A DNA stretch of 64,000 bases. Origin: Metabacillus litoralis. Its GTDB lineage: Bacteria; Bacillota; Bacilli; Bacillales; Bacillaceae. The translations under genes were made by a program, and so were the position numbers. Location of the stretch: the NCBI RefSeq assembly GCF_007994985.1, contig NZ_VOQF01000008.1:226340-290339 (forward strand), given 5' to 3'. Shown in pieces: positions 47,016 to 55,905 of this stretch. Position 1 is the stretch's first letter; the number at the start of each line of letters is the position of its first letter. Under the pieces are notes generated by a model that did not search any database, was not told the DNA's origin, and worked only from the letters and a program-made list of their open reading frames with translations.

Positions 47016-48176
47016 GTGGCGTCTATTACCTGGAATCAACAAGTTGTAAAGAAAAACAATAAAGCACTTGTTTTACAATTAATTATCGAAAAAGAACCTA
47101 TTTCAAGAGCTGACATTGCTCAAGTATCTGGTTTAAATAAAGCAACCGTTTCATCTCTAGTTAACGAATTATTAGAAGAAGAACTTATATTTGAATCAGG
47201 ACCAGGAGAATCAAGTGGTGGTCGTCGCCCGGTTATTCTTCATTTTAATAAAGCTTCCGGTTATGCCGTTGGTATTGATATCGGAGTTAATTATGTACTA
47301 TGTGTTTTAACAGATTTGAAAGGCAATATCATCATTGAGAAAAATCAATTAGTAAAAGAAACTCCTTACCATGCCATTATTAAAATCGTTCAGAACATGA
47401 TCCATTCTCTAATTGATGAAATGCCAAGTAGCAAGTATGGAATTGTCGGTATCGGAATTGGTGTTCCTGGAATTGTAAACAAAGAAGGTGCAGTCCTTCT
47501 TGCACCTAACTTAGGCTGGAAGAACATCATGTTGAAAAAAGACCTTGAGGATTTATTTCAAGTACCAGTTATCATCGAAAATGAAGCAAATGCCGGGGCC
47601 TTTGGTGAACAACAGTTTGGAGCAGGTCAAGATTATCAAAACATTATATACATCAGTGCTGGTATCGGAATTGGTGTCGGAATTATTTTAAATAAAGAAC
47701 TATACCAAGGGAAAGATGGCTTTTCAGGTGAAATGGGCCATATGATTATTGATGTTAACGGCAAGCTCTGTAACTGCGGCAGTAAAGGCTGCTGGGAGGC
47801 ATACGCATCAGAAAATGCATTATTAGAGATGGCTGGTGAAACGTCAGAAACACTAGAATCGCTAATAAAATTAGCAGAAAATCAAAACAAAAATGCCGAA
47901 GAACTATTTGAAAAAATCGGTCAATATTTAGGATTTGGGATTAATAATGTTATTAATACGTTTAATCCTGATCAAGTGATTATCGGTAATAGATTGGCAT
48001 TAGCAAAAAACTGGATAGAGCAACCAGTTATCACAACGATAAAAAATCACACATTATCACACCATCAAAAAGAACTACAGCTACATTTCTCAAAGCTTGG
48101 AAAATATTCAACTGCATTAGGTGTATCTGCGTTTGTTGTTGAAAGTTTTATTAAGGGAGAAGCAAAAAATATATAA
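47016..48176 (+). CDS. xylR: Xylose repressor XylR, ROK family
   Basis: Repressor of 386 residues. A winged helix-turn-helix at about 18-65 (EPISRADIAQVSGLNKATVS) is followed by a ROK sugar-kinase-like domain with VGIDIGVNYVLCVLTD, GIGVPGIVNKEG and the zinc motif CNCGSKGCWEAYAS. Xylose binding releases it from DNA. Start is GTG 47016, 8 bp after GAGGAG. A TATAAT at 46985 with a -35 inside the operator is its likely promoter. Operators at 44434 and 46945 define its local regulon: xylA, the GH52 gene and itself. Confidence 0.95.
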   Translation: MASITWNQQVVKKNNKALVLQLIIEKEPISRADIAQVSGLNKATVSSLVNELLEEELIFESGPGESSGGRRPVILHFNKASGYAVGIDIGVNYVLCVLTDLKGNIIIEKNQLVKETPYHAIIKIVQNMIHSLIDEMPSSKYGIVGIGIGVPGIVNKEGAVLLAPNLGWKNIMLKKDLEDLFQVPVIIENEANAGAFGEQQFGAGQDYQNIIYISAGIGIGVGIILNKELYQGKDGFSGEMGHMIIDVNGKLCNCGSKGCWEAYASENALLEMAGETSETLESLIKLAENQNKNAEELFEKIGQYLGFGINNVINTFNPDQVIIGNRLALAKNWIEQPVITTIKNHTLSHHQKELQLHFSKLGKYSTALGVSAFVVESFIKGEAKNI

Positions 48177-48194
48177 CAAAGTTCTGTACTTAAG

Positions 48195-48230
48195 AAACCC
48201 TTGCTTTTTATGAATAGCAGGGATTTTCTT
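48195..48230 (+). terminator. Weak terminator after xylR
   Basis: AACCCTTGCT and AGCAGGGATT pair across a 10-nt loop, followed by TTTC. Confidence 0.5.
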
Positions 48231-48249
48231 ATGCAGACATGCAATAAAG

Positions 48250-48592
48250 AGGATGTGACATAATTAAAGAAGTCATAAAAAAACGAATAAATCTAAATTC
48301 AGTTAAGCTGAAAGAAACAAGTTCGTTCCATTGCGCTACAGACATTTGCTTTCCGCGGGGAGGAAGCTAAGCCTCCTCGGCGCAAGCGCCTGTGGGGTCT
48401 CAGCCTTTCCTCAGCACCCGCAGGAGTCAAATGTCTTCCACTCCATTCCACTAATTCTTAAAAATAGGTTACAAAATCAAAAAAGCTATTGAAGACTGCA
48501 AATAAAAGCCCGAATTATTAGGCGAATGTAAAATTGACATATCACCTAATAATTCGGGTTTATCTTTAGCTTAAATACTTATGTCCCAATCG
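48250..48592. repeat. Dispersed repeat family 1, copy C (full length)
   Basis: About 340 bp, the longest copy and inverted relative to copy A. Ends are AGGATGTGACATAATT and ATACTTATGTCCCAATCG. The core has GGGGAGGAAG, GCCTCCTCGGCGCAAGCGCC, TGTGGGGTCTCAGCC and CCCGCAGGAGTC. It lies between convergent xylR and araB. Confidence 0.85.
48507..48562 (-). terminator. Terminator within repeat copy C
   Basis: AACCCGAATTATTAGGTGA and CGCCTAATAATTCGGGCTT pair on the minus strand, followed by TTTAT. It probably ends the araB transcript. Confidence 0.7.
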
Positions 48593-48616
48593 CATTTTCA
48601 TTACGCGTTCTTTACA

Positions 48617-50215
48617 TTAGTTAAGATTTTCAACTGCCGCTCTTTCAATTGCAAGTCCTTTTTTGTATCGTTCCATAAATCTCTCAAAGCCTTCAACATC
48701 CTTAGGATCAGGAGACATTGTCTTTCCTTCTTGACCTGCGAATACCTTTTCGTTTAAATATTCTTCTAATGTTTGATTTTCTTCTTTGTTATTCATATAA
48801 GATGCAAGCAGTGCGATTCCCCATGCCCCACCTTCTCCTGCTGTTGTCATAACAGAAACAGGAGTATTGAAAGCTGCAGCTAAAATGCTCTGTCCTACAC
48901 CTTCCGTTTTAAAGATTCCACCATGACCTAAAATTTCATCTAGTTCTACTTTTTCTTCTTTAATAAGAATATCCATTCCGATCTTCATTGCACCAAATGC
49001 CGTAAATAAATGTGTACGCATGAAGTTCGCTAGATTAAAATTACTTCCTGAAGAACGAGCAAACAATGGACGACCTTCTTCAAAGTGAGTCATATGCTCT
49101 CCAGAAAGATAGCCATATGATAACAGACCGCCAGCATCAGCATCACCTTCAAGTGCTTTCTTAAATAACGTTTCAAACAATTTATTTTTATCTACTTCTA
49201 TTCCTAATGCTTGAGTGAATTCTTCAAATAATCCTACCCATGCATTTAAGTCAGAAGAACAATTATTAGAATGTGCCATTGCTACAAGATTACCTGTTGG
49301 AGTTGTAACAAGATCAATTTCTGGATATACTTTCGACAAATCTTTCTCCATCACAACCATCGCAAATGCAGAAGTACCTGCAGAAACATTTCCAGTACGT
49401 TTTGCTACACTATTTGTTGCAACCATACCAGTTCCTGCATCACCCTCAGGTGGACATAGTGCGATACCTGCTTGAAGCTCTCCTGACACATCAAGAAGTT
49501 TTGCCCCTTCTTCTGAAAGAACGCCAGCTTTTTCTCCTGCTACTAAAACTTGAGGAAGAATATCTTCTAGCTTCCATGGTAACTTATCAGCTTCAACCAA
49601 CTCATTAAATTGATTAATCATTTCTTGATTATAATTCTTCGTGTTTAAGTCAATTGGAAATACACCAGATGCTTCCCCAACTCCAAGAACTTTTTCACCT
49701 GTTAATTTCCAATGAATATAACCAGCTAATGTTGTTTGAAAATGAATGTTAGCAACGTGTTCTTCTTGATTCAAAATTGCTTGATATAAGTGAGCAATAC
49801 TCCATCTTTGTGGAATATTATAATTAAATAGCTCTGTTAAAGTTTTTGAAGATTGTTCAGTGATATTGTTTCTCCAAGTACGGAAAGGTACAAGAAGTTC
49901 ACCATCTTGATCAAATGCCATATATCCATGCATCATGGCACTAAAACCGATTGATCCTACTGTTTTCAATGTAACGCCATATTGCTGTTTGACATCACTG
50001 GACATTTTTTGATAACTATCTTGTAATCCTCTCCAAATATCTTCAACACTATATGTCCATACATTGTTTTCATAGCTATTTTCCCAATCATGGCTACCAG
50101 ATGCGATTGGCGTATTATCTTCACCAACAAGAACTGCTTTAATTCTAGTTGAACCAAGTTCAATACCAAGTGCTGTTTTACCATTTTCAATCATATGTTT
50201 TACATCGTAACTCAT
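48617..50215 (-). CDS. araB: L-ribulokinase, lactobacillus-type AraB
   Basis: FGGY-type kinase of 532 residues. It resembles AraB of lactobacilli more than the 560-residue B. subtilis Ara[55 protein letters not shown] and [16 protein letters not shown] are diagnostic. It phosphorylates L-ribulose in arabinose breakdown. ATG 50215 follows GGGGGG by 6 bp. AraR-like operators and a cre site lie upstream. No araA, araD or araR is in the window, so it is a detached pathway gene that fits arabinose released from arabinoxylan. Confidence 0.92.
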   Translation of the reverse strand: MSYDVKHMIENGKTALGIELGSTRIKAVLVGEDNTPIASGSHDWENSYENNVWTYSVEDIWRGLQDSYQKMSSDVKQQYGVTLKTVGSIGFSAMMHGYMAFDQDGELLVPFRTWRNNITEQSSKTLTELFNYNIPQRWSIAHLYQAILNQEEHVANIHFQTTLAGYIHWKLTGEKVLGVGEASGVFPIDLNTKNYNQEMINQFNELVEADKLPWKLEDILPQVLVAGEKAGVLSEEGAKLLDVSGELQAGIALCPPEGDAGTGMVATNSVAKRTGNVSAGTSAFAMVVMEKDLSKVYPEIDLVTTPTGNLVAMAHSNNCSSDLNAWVGLFEEFTQALGIEVDKNKLFETLFKKALEGDADAGGLLSYGYLSGEHMTHFEEGRPLFARSSGSNFNLANFMRTHLFTAFGAMKIGMDILIKEEKVELDEILGHGGIFKTEGVGQSILAAAFNTPVSVMTTAGEGGAWGIALLASYMNNKEENQTLEEYLNEKVFAGQEGKTMSPDPKDVEGFERFMERYKKGLAIERAAVENLN

Positions 50216-50241
50216 TTTGTTTCCCCCCGATAACATAATAG

Positions 50242-50257
50242 TAGTAACCGTTTACAA
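50242..50257 (-). promoter_or_regulatory. cre site upstream of araB
   Basis: On the minus strand TTGTAAACGGTTACTA has one mismatch to the cre consensus and lies 27 bp before the start codon. Confidence 0.65.
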
Positions 50258-50337
50258 ATATAATGGACTTAAAAGTGTAGATAACGTGAATACACCATGT
50301 TTCACGAACCTTAACTTTATGTACTCCTTTACGAAAC

Positions 50338-50353
50338 GTTTGTACGTAACTAT
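50338..50353. promoter_or_regulatory. AraR half-operator
   Basis: GTTTGTACGTAACTAT keeps the left half and centre of the AraR consensus ATTTGTACGTACAAAT (12 of 16). Confidence 0.4.
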
Positions 50354-50373
50354 TTAACTACACATCTACTACC

Positions 50374-50403
50374 CTTATAATTTGTACGCACGTATATTGT
50401 CAT
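50374..50403 (-). promoter_or_regulatory. Likely araB promoter
   Basis: On the minus strand ATGACA, an 18-bp spacer and TATAAG. An AraR-like site lies in the spacer. Confidence 0.45.
50380..50395. promoter_or_regulatory. AraR operator in the araB promoter
   Basis: ATTTGTACGCACGTAT matches 13 of 16 positions of the AraR consensus and overlaps the promoter spacer. Confidence 0.6.
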
Positions 50404-50420
50404 AACTCTATAATACTCCA

Positions 50421-50436
50421 ATTTGTACGTACAATC
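50421..50436. promoter_or_regulatory. AraR operator upstream of araB promoter
   Basis: ATTTGTACGTACAATC matches 14 of 16 positions of the AraR consensus. About 41 bp (four helical turns) from the next site, allowing cooperative binding. Confidence 0.7.
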
Positions 50437-50494
50437 AAGATCATGTTTAGTTATTTTCTCCCTTTAACTGTGCTAAGTTATTTTCTATAAAAAC

Positions 50495-50528
50495 AAAAAA
50501 AAGACTACCATACTTTAAATGGAGTCCC
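50495..50528 (-). terminator. Terminator of the membrane GGDEF gene
   Basis: On the minus strand GACTCCAT and ATGGTAGTC pair and eight T residues follow. Confidence 0.75.
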
Positions 50529-50557
50529 CAGTAATATGATATTAAGTTTTTTTGAGA

Positions 50558-52078
50558 TTATGAGTTCTTCCCTTTATGTTTCTCTGCATACATACGTTTG
50601 TCTGCTACACTATACAGCTGATCCATCGTTACACCATCGGCAGGGTAAGAACTAACACCAATACTAGCAGATAGATGTAGTTGATTTTGATCTGATAACG
50701 TTAACGGTGTCGCCAGCTGCTTCTGAATTTTTTTGATGATGTTCTCTGTTCCATCAGCACTAAGTAACATAACAAATTCATCTCCACCTAGTCGTGCTGC
50801 ATGATCGTTCTCTGACGCAAATTCCTGTAAGATGTTTGCGATATGTTTTATCGCATAATCTCCAGCTTGATGACCAAATGTATCATTAATCCTCTTTAAT
50901 TTATTTAGATCCATCAATAGCAGATTAAACTTCTCTTTTCTATTCAAAAGCTCTGATATTTGTTTTTCGAATGCAGCACGATTTGATAACCCTGTTAATA
51001 TATCGTGATAAGCTAAATACCGTACTCTCTCCTCTTTTGTTTTAGCTTCGGTAATATCTTTTAACATCACAAACTGTAGTGTTTTTCCTTCTACCAAAAT
51101 AAATTCATAATCAACCAGTAAAGTTTTTCTTTCTATTAATTTATTAACAAATGTTAACTCTAAGTTTTCGACTTTTGTTTCTTCCATAAATACCTTTTGG
51201 TATTTTTTAATAAATATCTCTTTGTCAACCTCACCTAAAAACGGAACAATAGATTTGTTAACAAGTTCTTCTCTTTTCACACCAAGATATTGAAAGATTT
51301 GTGGACTAGCCTCAAGGACTTTTGCTTCAATATCCATAATAAGTATTCCTAGAGGGGAGCGTTGAAATAAAATATTATACCGCTTCTCATAAGATGATAA
51401 ATAATCAAATTTAGACATACTAAGAAAGATAGCAACTGCCCAAAATAGAGATCCATGAGGGATAAAGTAAATGAAGAAATATAGATTTGTATTTTGGAAG
51501 ATTAGAGCTGCCACTAACATAATGAACGTCCACACGAAATATAATAGCATCCCTTTATACCATAATTTAGCGGCATTATTTCCCTTTTTCATTTCAATTA
51601 CGGTTAAAATAAGGTTAAACGTAAGATAGGAGAAATCAACGATCCATAACAAATATAAACCAGGTCCTGGAATGAATGTTGGCTCTAAAAGATTTGTATC
51701 ACTTCTTAACATCCATGAATCAATTGGTAACGTTAATAACATCACAACACCAGGGACAAATAAAAGCTTAAGGTATTTTCCTTTTTTCTTAGCGTACATA
51801 TTAGCATTCATTAACCAAAGATGAAGGGATAATAAAGAAGAGATAGTAATAGCTCCATTCACCCAATAAATTGTAATTCCATCAAAATATTTTGGATAGG
51901 CAATAAAAGTAGTAAATACCCCTAAGAACCACATCGATGTGAACACATACAATAAACTGCATGTAATATGCTTTGCACTATGGCGATTTCGGCTATACAC
52001 CATCCCCGCCATATAAATAAAGATACATGCTGGAATCAGGTACAAGATGCAATAAAATAATAACTTCAAAAAACTCAC
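50558..52078 (-). CDS. Membrane diguanylate cyclase with 7TM sensor and PAS domain
   Basis: Protein of about 506 residues. The first ~220 residues form some seven membrane helices of the histidine-kinase N-terminal 7TM type. A PAS domain follows (about 228-335; NILFQRSPLGILIMDIEAKV), then a GGDEF domain (about 345-505) with intact ARLGGDEFVMLL, so it should make c-di-GMP. The place of the inhibitory RxxD site holds SEND, so product inhibition is probably lost. GTG 52078 opens the frame; TTG 52069 is better spaced from GGAAGGTGA. A c-di-GMP riboswitch lies in its leader. Confidence 0.92.
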   Translation of the reverse strand: MSFLKLLFYCILYLIPACIFIYMAGMVYSRNRHSAKHITCSLLYVFTSMWFLGVFTTFIAYPKYFDGITIYWVNGAITISSLLSLHLWLMNANMYAKKKGKYLKLLFVPGVVMLLTLPIDSWMLRSDTNLLEPTFIPGPGLYLLWIVDFSYLTFNLILTVIEMKKGNNAAKLWYKGMLLYFVWTFIMLVAALIFQNTNLYFFIYFIPHGSLFWAVAIFLSMSKFDYLSSYEKRYNILFQRSPLGILIMDIEAKVLEASPQIFQYLGVKREELVNKSIVPFLGEVDKEIFIKKYQKVFMEETKVENLELTFVNKLIERKTLLVDYEFILVEGKTLQFVMLKDITEAKTKEERVRYLAYHDILTGLSNRAAFEKQISELLNRKEKFNLLLMDLNKLKRINDTFGHQAGDYAIKHIANILQEFASENDHAARLGGDEFVMLLSADGTENIIKKIQKQLATPLTLSDQNQLHLSASIGVSSYPADGVTMDQLYSVADKRMYAEKHKGKNS

Positions 52079-52110
52079 CTTCCAACTATGTATTCATGAT
52101 CAAACAATAA

Positions 52111-52138
52111 TAAAAAAACTGCTTATCACAGCAGTTTC
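52111..52138 (-). terminator. Terminator of the c-di-GMP riboswitch
   Basis: On the minus strand AAACTGCT and AAGCAGTTT pair over a 5-nt loop with a run of T, between the aptamer and the GGDEF gene. Confidence 0.85.
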
Positions 52139-52147
52139 CATTAATTT

Positions 52148-52225
52148 ATAGGTAACCCGGCTGTCATACTGTGTTTAGACCCGTGGCTTTGCGTCCTATG
52201 CTTTCACATAGTTTGCCAAACTATT
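52148..52225 (-). ncRNA. Cyclic di-GMP-I (GEMM-I) riboswitch aptamer
   Basis: The minus strand carries the class core: ATGTGAAAGCATAGG with the GAAA tetraloop, GACGCAAAGCCACGGGTCTAA in two adjoining pieces, TATGACAGCCGGGTTACC at the end. A terminator follows at once, then the GGDEF gene. The arrangement means c-di-GMP level sets transcription of its own synthase; whether ligand turns it off or on is not decided from sequence alone. Confidence 0.9.
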
Positions 52226-52372
52226 TAGTTATCATAAGTATAGTTCATTTCTCCTAGTTTTTAAACAACTTTTGTTATCTAGCTTTTTTCGTATGTAATG
52301 CAACTAAATAGAAATAATAACTTATTATACAACAGAATTTCAATTTAGAAATGTGTTAAATATCACCAGAAA

Positions 52373-52403
52373 GATAATCAATGGTCTCAGTTCATTGATT
52401 ATC
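52373..52403 (-). terminator. Stem-loop at the end of the glycosyltransferase gene
   Basis: GATAATCAATG and CATTGATTATC pair exactly over a 9-nt loop, overlapping the stop codon; a short TTTCT follows on the minus strand. Confidence 0.6.
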
Positions 52404-53574
52404 CCGAAATTTTTTTCAGTATAACATTCGCTGCTTTTACAGCACCGCCTGCATTTTTAAATTGTTCGGAAAGCTCTTGTGCATTTTTAGAATATATTCT
52501 ATTACTTAAAATATTTTCTACTGTTATGGCTATATGTTTAGGTTTGTTTCCTTTTAGTTTTATCCCTGCACCAAGTTCTGCAACTCGATCAGCTACTACT
52601 CTTTGCTCACTATGCTGTGGAAATAAAACCATAGGAACTTTATAATACAAGCTTTCATTTACACTATTCATACCGCAATGTGTAATAAATACATCTGCTT
52701 TCTTTAATATTTCAACCTGATCCACATGGTGTTTAATTGTAAAATTGTCAGGTATGAGGCCAAGGTTGTCAATCTCTGTTTTTTCACCAACTATCATGAT
52801 TATTTTATAATCACTGTTTGAGAAAGCATTCATGCAATTTTTATAAAAATCATAATTTTGATTAAGTACAGTTCCTAATGAAATGTAAATGACCTTTTCA
52901 CGATTTTCTTTCTGATCTCCATCACAAGATTGTCGGATCGAAGGACCAACAAAAGTATATCGTTCAGAAAACGTATCAGCCATTGGTTGAAATTCTTTTG
53001 ATGTATAAACAATCGTGTCTGTTTCATTATCATTTTGAACAATTGAGATAAAACTATCCACTTCATACCCATGTGATCGTAATAGCTGCATTTTTTTATT
53101 AATGCGTGGCATACCCGTTATCATTTTCACAATTTCTTTTAAACTACGTTTCATCAGTTTTGCAGTATGCTTATTAAATGCAAAAGTTGTTGTTGAACAA
53201 ATGTAGCGAATTCCTAGCTTACTAGCAAATAACTTCCCCCAAAAGCATAAAGAATCAGACACAATGCAATCAGGTTTAAATTCTCTTAATTCTTTACATA
53301 CCTTTTCATCTAAAGAAATGGTTGTATCCACAATCATCTCAATCAATGCCGCAAAGTCCTTTCCTACTTTGCGATTTAATTCCTCCTGTGAAATTGGCGG
53401 TAAAAACTCATCACAAGAAAGAAATTCGGCACCGATGTTTTCTATTTTTTCTTGAAACTCATTGAAGGAGTAATACCATACCTCATGGCCTTTCCTTACT
53501 AATTCTGATACCACCGGAAGAGTCGGATTTGTATGACCATGTGCTGGAATAGAAAAAAAGACAATTTTACTCAT
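52399..53574 (-). CDS. MGT-family (YjiC-like) UDP-glycosyltransferase
   Basis: GT1-family enzyme of 391 residues transferring a sugar from a nucleotide donor to a small acceptor such as a macrolide, flavonoid or lipid. N-terminal acceptor fold begins IVFFSIPAHGHTNPTLPVVS with the catalytic-type His. The donor-binding C-terminal part has VIYISLGTVLNQ and THCGMNSVNESLYYKVPMVL (His-Cys-Gly motif), then PQHSEQRVVADRVAELGAG. Its ATG overlaps the stop of the XRE-AbrB regulator by four bases, so the two are one operon. The natural acceptor is unknown. Confidence 0.9.
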   Translation of the reverse strand: MSKIVFFSIPAHGHTNPTLPVVSELVRKGHEVWYYSFNEFQEKIENIGAEFLSCDEFLPPISQEELNRKVGKDFAALIEMIVDTTISLDEKVCKELREFKPDCIVSDSLCFWGKLFASKLGIRYICSTTTFAFNKHTAKLMKRSLKEIVKMITGMPRINKKMQLLRSHGYEVDSFISIVQNDNETDTIVYTSKEFQPMADTFSERYTFVGPSIRQSCDGDQKENREKVIYISLGTVLNQNYDFYKNCMNAFSNSDYKIIMIVGEKTEIDNLGLIPDNFTIKHHVDQVEILKKADVFITHCGMNSVNESLYYKVPMVLFPQHSEQRVVADRVAELGAGIKLKGNKPKHIAITVENILSNRIYSKNAQELSEQFKNAGGAVKAANVILKKISG

Positions 53575-54002
53575 TCTGATTCCTCTTCTGCCAATTCCGC
53601 CCTACGAATCATATCGGCAAACTCTAAAAAGCTATCACTTTTTAAAATGGCCATTCCTTTTGTTGCATCTTCTCCTAAAACGACTAGCTTATCACCAGCT
53701 TGAATTTGATACATTTCACGTGCCTGTTTTGGAATAACAATTTGACCTCGCTCGCCTACCTTTACAACACCAAAAAACTGCTTACCTTTTGGAGCAATCT
53801 GCTCTATTTCAGCTTCACTCAAATCACCTGATAATTGATCCAATGTCACCTCAAAAATACCTGCCAACACTTTACATTTATGAATATCAGGCAACACCTC
53901 ATCATTTTCCCATTTGGCTACAGTTTGTCGTGATACATTTAACTTTTCAGCAACGACTTCCTGACTCATTTTATATCTTTTCCGTAAAACACGTATATTC
54001 AT
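53571..54002 (-). CDS. XRE helix-turn-helix / SpoVT-AbrB fusion regulator
   Basis: DNA-binding protein of 143 residues with two DNA-binding modules of different families. An XRE domain at about 1-58 (LRKRYKMSQEVVAEKLNVSR, VAKWENDEVLPDI) is joined to a SpoVT/AbrB swapped-hairpin domain at about 78-120 (VGERGQIVIPKQAREMYQIQ). It probably acts as a dimer that joins two half-sites. ATG 54002 is chosen where the XRE domain starts; its ribosome site is weak, and the open frame extends to 54071. It overlaps the glycosyltransferase gene and likely controls it. Confidence 0.82.
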   Translation of the reverse strand: MNIRVLRKRYKMSQEVVAEKLNVSRQTVAKWENDEVLPDIHKCKVLAGIFEVTLDQLSGDLSEAEIEQIAPKGKQFFGVVKVGERGQIVIPKQAREMYQIQAGDKLVVLGEDATKGMAILKSDSFLEFADMIRRAELAEEESE

Positions 54003-54071
54003 TCCAATTATATCTTCATCAACTCCTATAAAGTTAATATATATAAGGTATTTGATATAGTCTATCAACAT

Positions 54072-54551
54072 TTTAAAACAATTTATGTTAAGAATTGTGG
54101 CATTTTATTAAGATTCATAAATTATAAATAGGAGTTATTAACTAGAAACCATACTATGAAGAGAAACGTAGATATATTAGCAATACAAAAGGTGATGAGA
54201 AAGCTTTAACTCAAATAATGCCCGTAAAGTCTTCCTTTATTTGTCTATATTGTTTTATAATAATTTAAACAAGATGTTAGGGAAAATGTAGTATGTATAT
54301 AGCACTTTAGTTAGAGTGACGACTGAGTCAATTCTTCTGTATTATTAAACAGCTGGTGAAAAATTGAAATATTGACTTCTATACTTACAATATCCTTAAT
54401 TTTTCTTTACCAAATGATTGTTAGTTCAATAAGGATATGTTTTGGAGCATTCGTGACGACATATACTTCAACTTATTATTATAAAATAAAGAAAAGAGGA
54501 ACATGTTTACTAAATTAGAATACACAATTACATAGGTATGGAGTGGTTTAT
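54072..54551. other. Intergenic, no gene seen
   Basis: 480 bp of AT-rich sequence between divergent genes. No coding frame with a ribosome site, no tRNA and no strong hairpin seen. It should hold two promoters, which I cannot place. Confidence 0.5.
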
Positions 54552-55007
54552 ATGAAAATAGTCGTTAGATTACTTGCATTAATATCAGGCATAGCACTGT
54601 GTCTGTTTAGTTTGTTTGCTTTTATTGGGATTACTGCTGATTTAAGCAGTGAAGCCTTATGGGTCAATATCTTATTTTATATTTTTGCATGTATCATGCC
54701 AGGTTTAGGAGGCTTTTTTCTATGCAAGTGGGCAATACAAGCAGGAAAAAATAAACGGAGAAAATACGAAGTATTAGAGAATACTATTTTAAAAGTAGCT
54801 GAAAACAGAGGAGGTCGCTTAACTCCCATCGAACTGGCAATGGACACAGACCTAACATTAGATGAAGCAAAAGCATTGCTTGAAAAATGGGCACTCAAAG
54901 GATATGTAACGATAAAAGTCAGTGAAGGTGGTGCATTAATATATGACTTCACAGGAATTACAACAGAACAAGAAAAACAAACCGCAAAAGGCGTATCAGA
55001 ATTTTAA
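54552..55007 (+). CDS. Two-helix membrane protein with winged-helix-like tail, paralogue 1
   Basis: Protein of 151 residues. Two membrane helices (about 3-25 and 35-60) are followed by a soluble domain (about 75-150). The segment PIELAMDTDLTLDEAKALLE looks like the recognition part of a small winged helix. No family is named. ATG 54552 is preferred over GTG 54543 because GGAGTGG lies 6 bp before it. Its C-terminal part resembles that of the next gene, ending in a shared EKQ-AKGVSEF / EKQGAKSVFDF pattern, so the two are probably diverged tandem copies. Confidence 0.65.
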   Translation: MKIVVRLLALISGIALCLFSLFAFIGITADLSSEALWVNILFYIFACIMPGLGGFFLCKWAIQAGKNKRRKYEVLENTILKVAENRGGRLTPIELAMDTDLTLDEAKALLEKWALKGYVTIKVSEGGALIYDFTGITTEQEKQTAKGVSEF

Positions 55008-55500
55008 GAAACAACAACAGCAAAATGTTGTGAAAGCTGGAGCAGGTCAATCTTACTCCTACAAGACATTTTTTATCATATTTTTATCTATTAGTTTCTC
55101 TATGACTATTGCTCTATTCCCTCTCGTCATGGCAATAGAAAGCTTTTTTTCTCCTAGTGAACCCTTTGATGTAACACTTTTTATCATTGGATTGCTTTTG
55201 GAAGCTATTAGTATAACGATCATAATACATTATACAAAAAAGAATTCTCGAAAACATGACAGTTTGTTAGAGGGTGTTGTGTTAAAACGGGCATTTAATA
55301 ATAAAGGGATAGTAAAAGAAGAAGACTTTCATGTGCCACCTCTTTCAAGATGGAGGAGTAACCGAACAATCAAAAAGTTCCTTAGAAATGGCACAATGGA
55401 GATAAAAGAAAATAATGAAGGTGACACTATTTACTTTATTCCACATGTTATTTCTGTTAGAGAGAAACAAGGAGCAAAAAGTGTTTTTGATTTTGAGTGA
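54943..55500 (+). CDS. Two-helix membrane protein, paralogue 2 (overlaps paralogue 1)
   Basis: Protein of up to 185 residues. A Gln/Lys-rich N-terminal tail (about 1-40) precedes two membrane helices (about 42-70 and 78-98) and a soluble end domain (HDSLLEGVVLKRAFNNKGIV) matching that of the upstream gene (YEVLENTILKVAENRGG). ATG 54943 lies 65 bp inside the preceding gene in another frame, with GGTGG upstream; a later GTG near 55030 would avoid the overlap. The function is unknown. Confidence 0.6.
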   Translation: MTSQELQQNKKNKPQKAYQNFKKQQQQNVVKAGAGQSYSYKTFFIIFLSISFSMTIALFPLVMAIESFFSPSEPFDVTLFIIGLLLEAISITIIIHYTKKNSRKHDSLLEGVVLKRAFNNKGIVKEEDFHVPPLSRWRSNRTIKKFLRNGTMEIKENNEGDTIYFIPHVISVREKQGAKSVFDFE

Positions 55501-55525
55501 TAACTAGTTCATATAACCAAACTAA

Positions 55526-55560
55526 TGGACTATCCTTTTAAAAATGGTAGTTCTTTTTTT
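55526..55560 (+). terminator. Terminator after the paralogue pair
   Basis: GGACTATC and GGTAGTTC-type arms around an A/T loop, followed by seven T residues. Confidence 0.55.
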
Positions 55561-55784
55561 TGATCATAAAAGATAATCGATATCACATTTACTTTTTATG
55601 TACTTGATAAGTACATAACGAAAAACTACCGCTAATCTCTACAGCAACGAGAACCATTGAGATTAATTGTCTTGATCCATCGATATAAATTCCACGTTGG
55701 TTGAAAAATTTATCGGCAAATAAACAACAAACGCTAATACAGTAGCTGAACCAATATAACGATTCTAGACATGCGTATTATGCC

Positions 55785-55832
55785 AAATAGATTTAAATAA
55801 ATTAGCTACAATCTTTCAGCAAACAGCCTTTC
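55785..55832. repeat. Possible end fragment of repeat family 2
   Basis: TTAGCTACAATCTTTCAGCAAACAGCC resembles, in two parts, the right end of family 2 (ATTAGCAACAAT, TTCAGAAAC, GAGCC). The rest of a copy is not clear. Confidence 0.35.
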
Positions 55833-55835
55833 AAA

Positions 55836-55869
55836 AAAGACCTTATCGATTAAAACGATAAGGTCTTTA
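55836..55869. terminator. Bidirectional terminator
   Basis: AAAGACCTTATCG and CGATAAGGTCTTT pair over a 6-nt loop, with A- and T-rich flanks. Confidence 0.7.
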
Positions 55870-55905
55870 ACTAGTTGAAAATCCAATTGGATTTAAATTA
55901 TTCTT

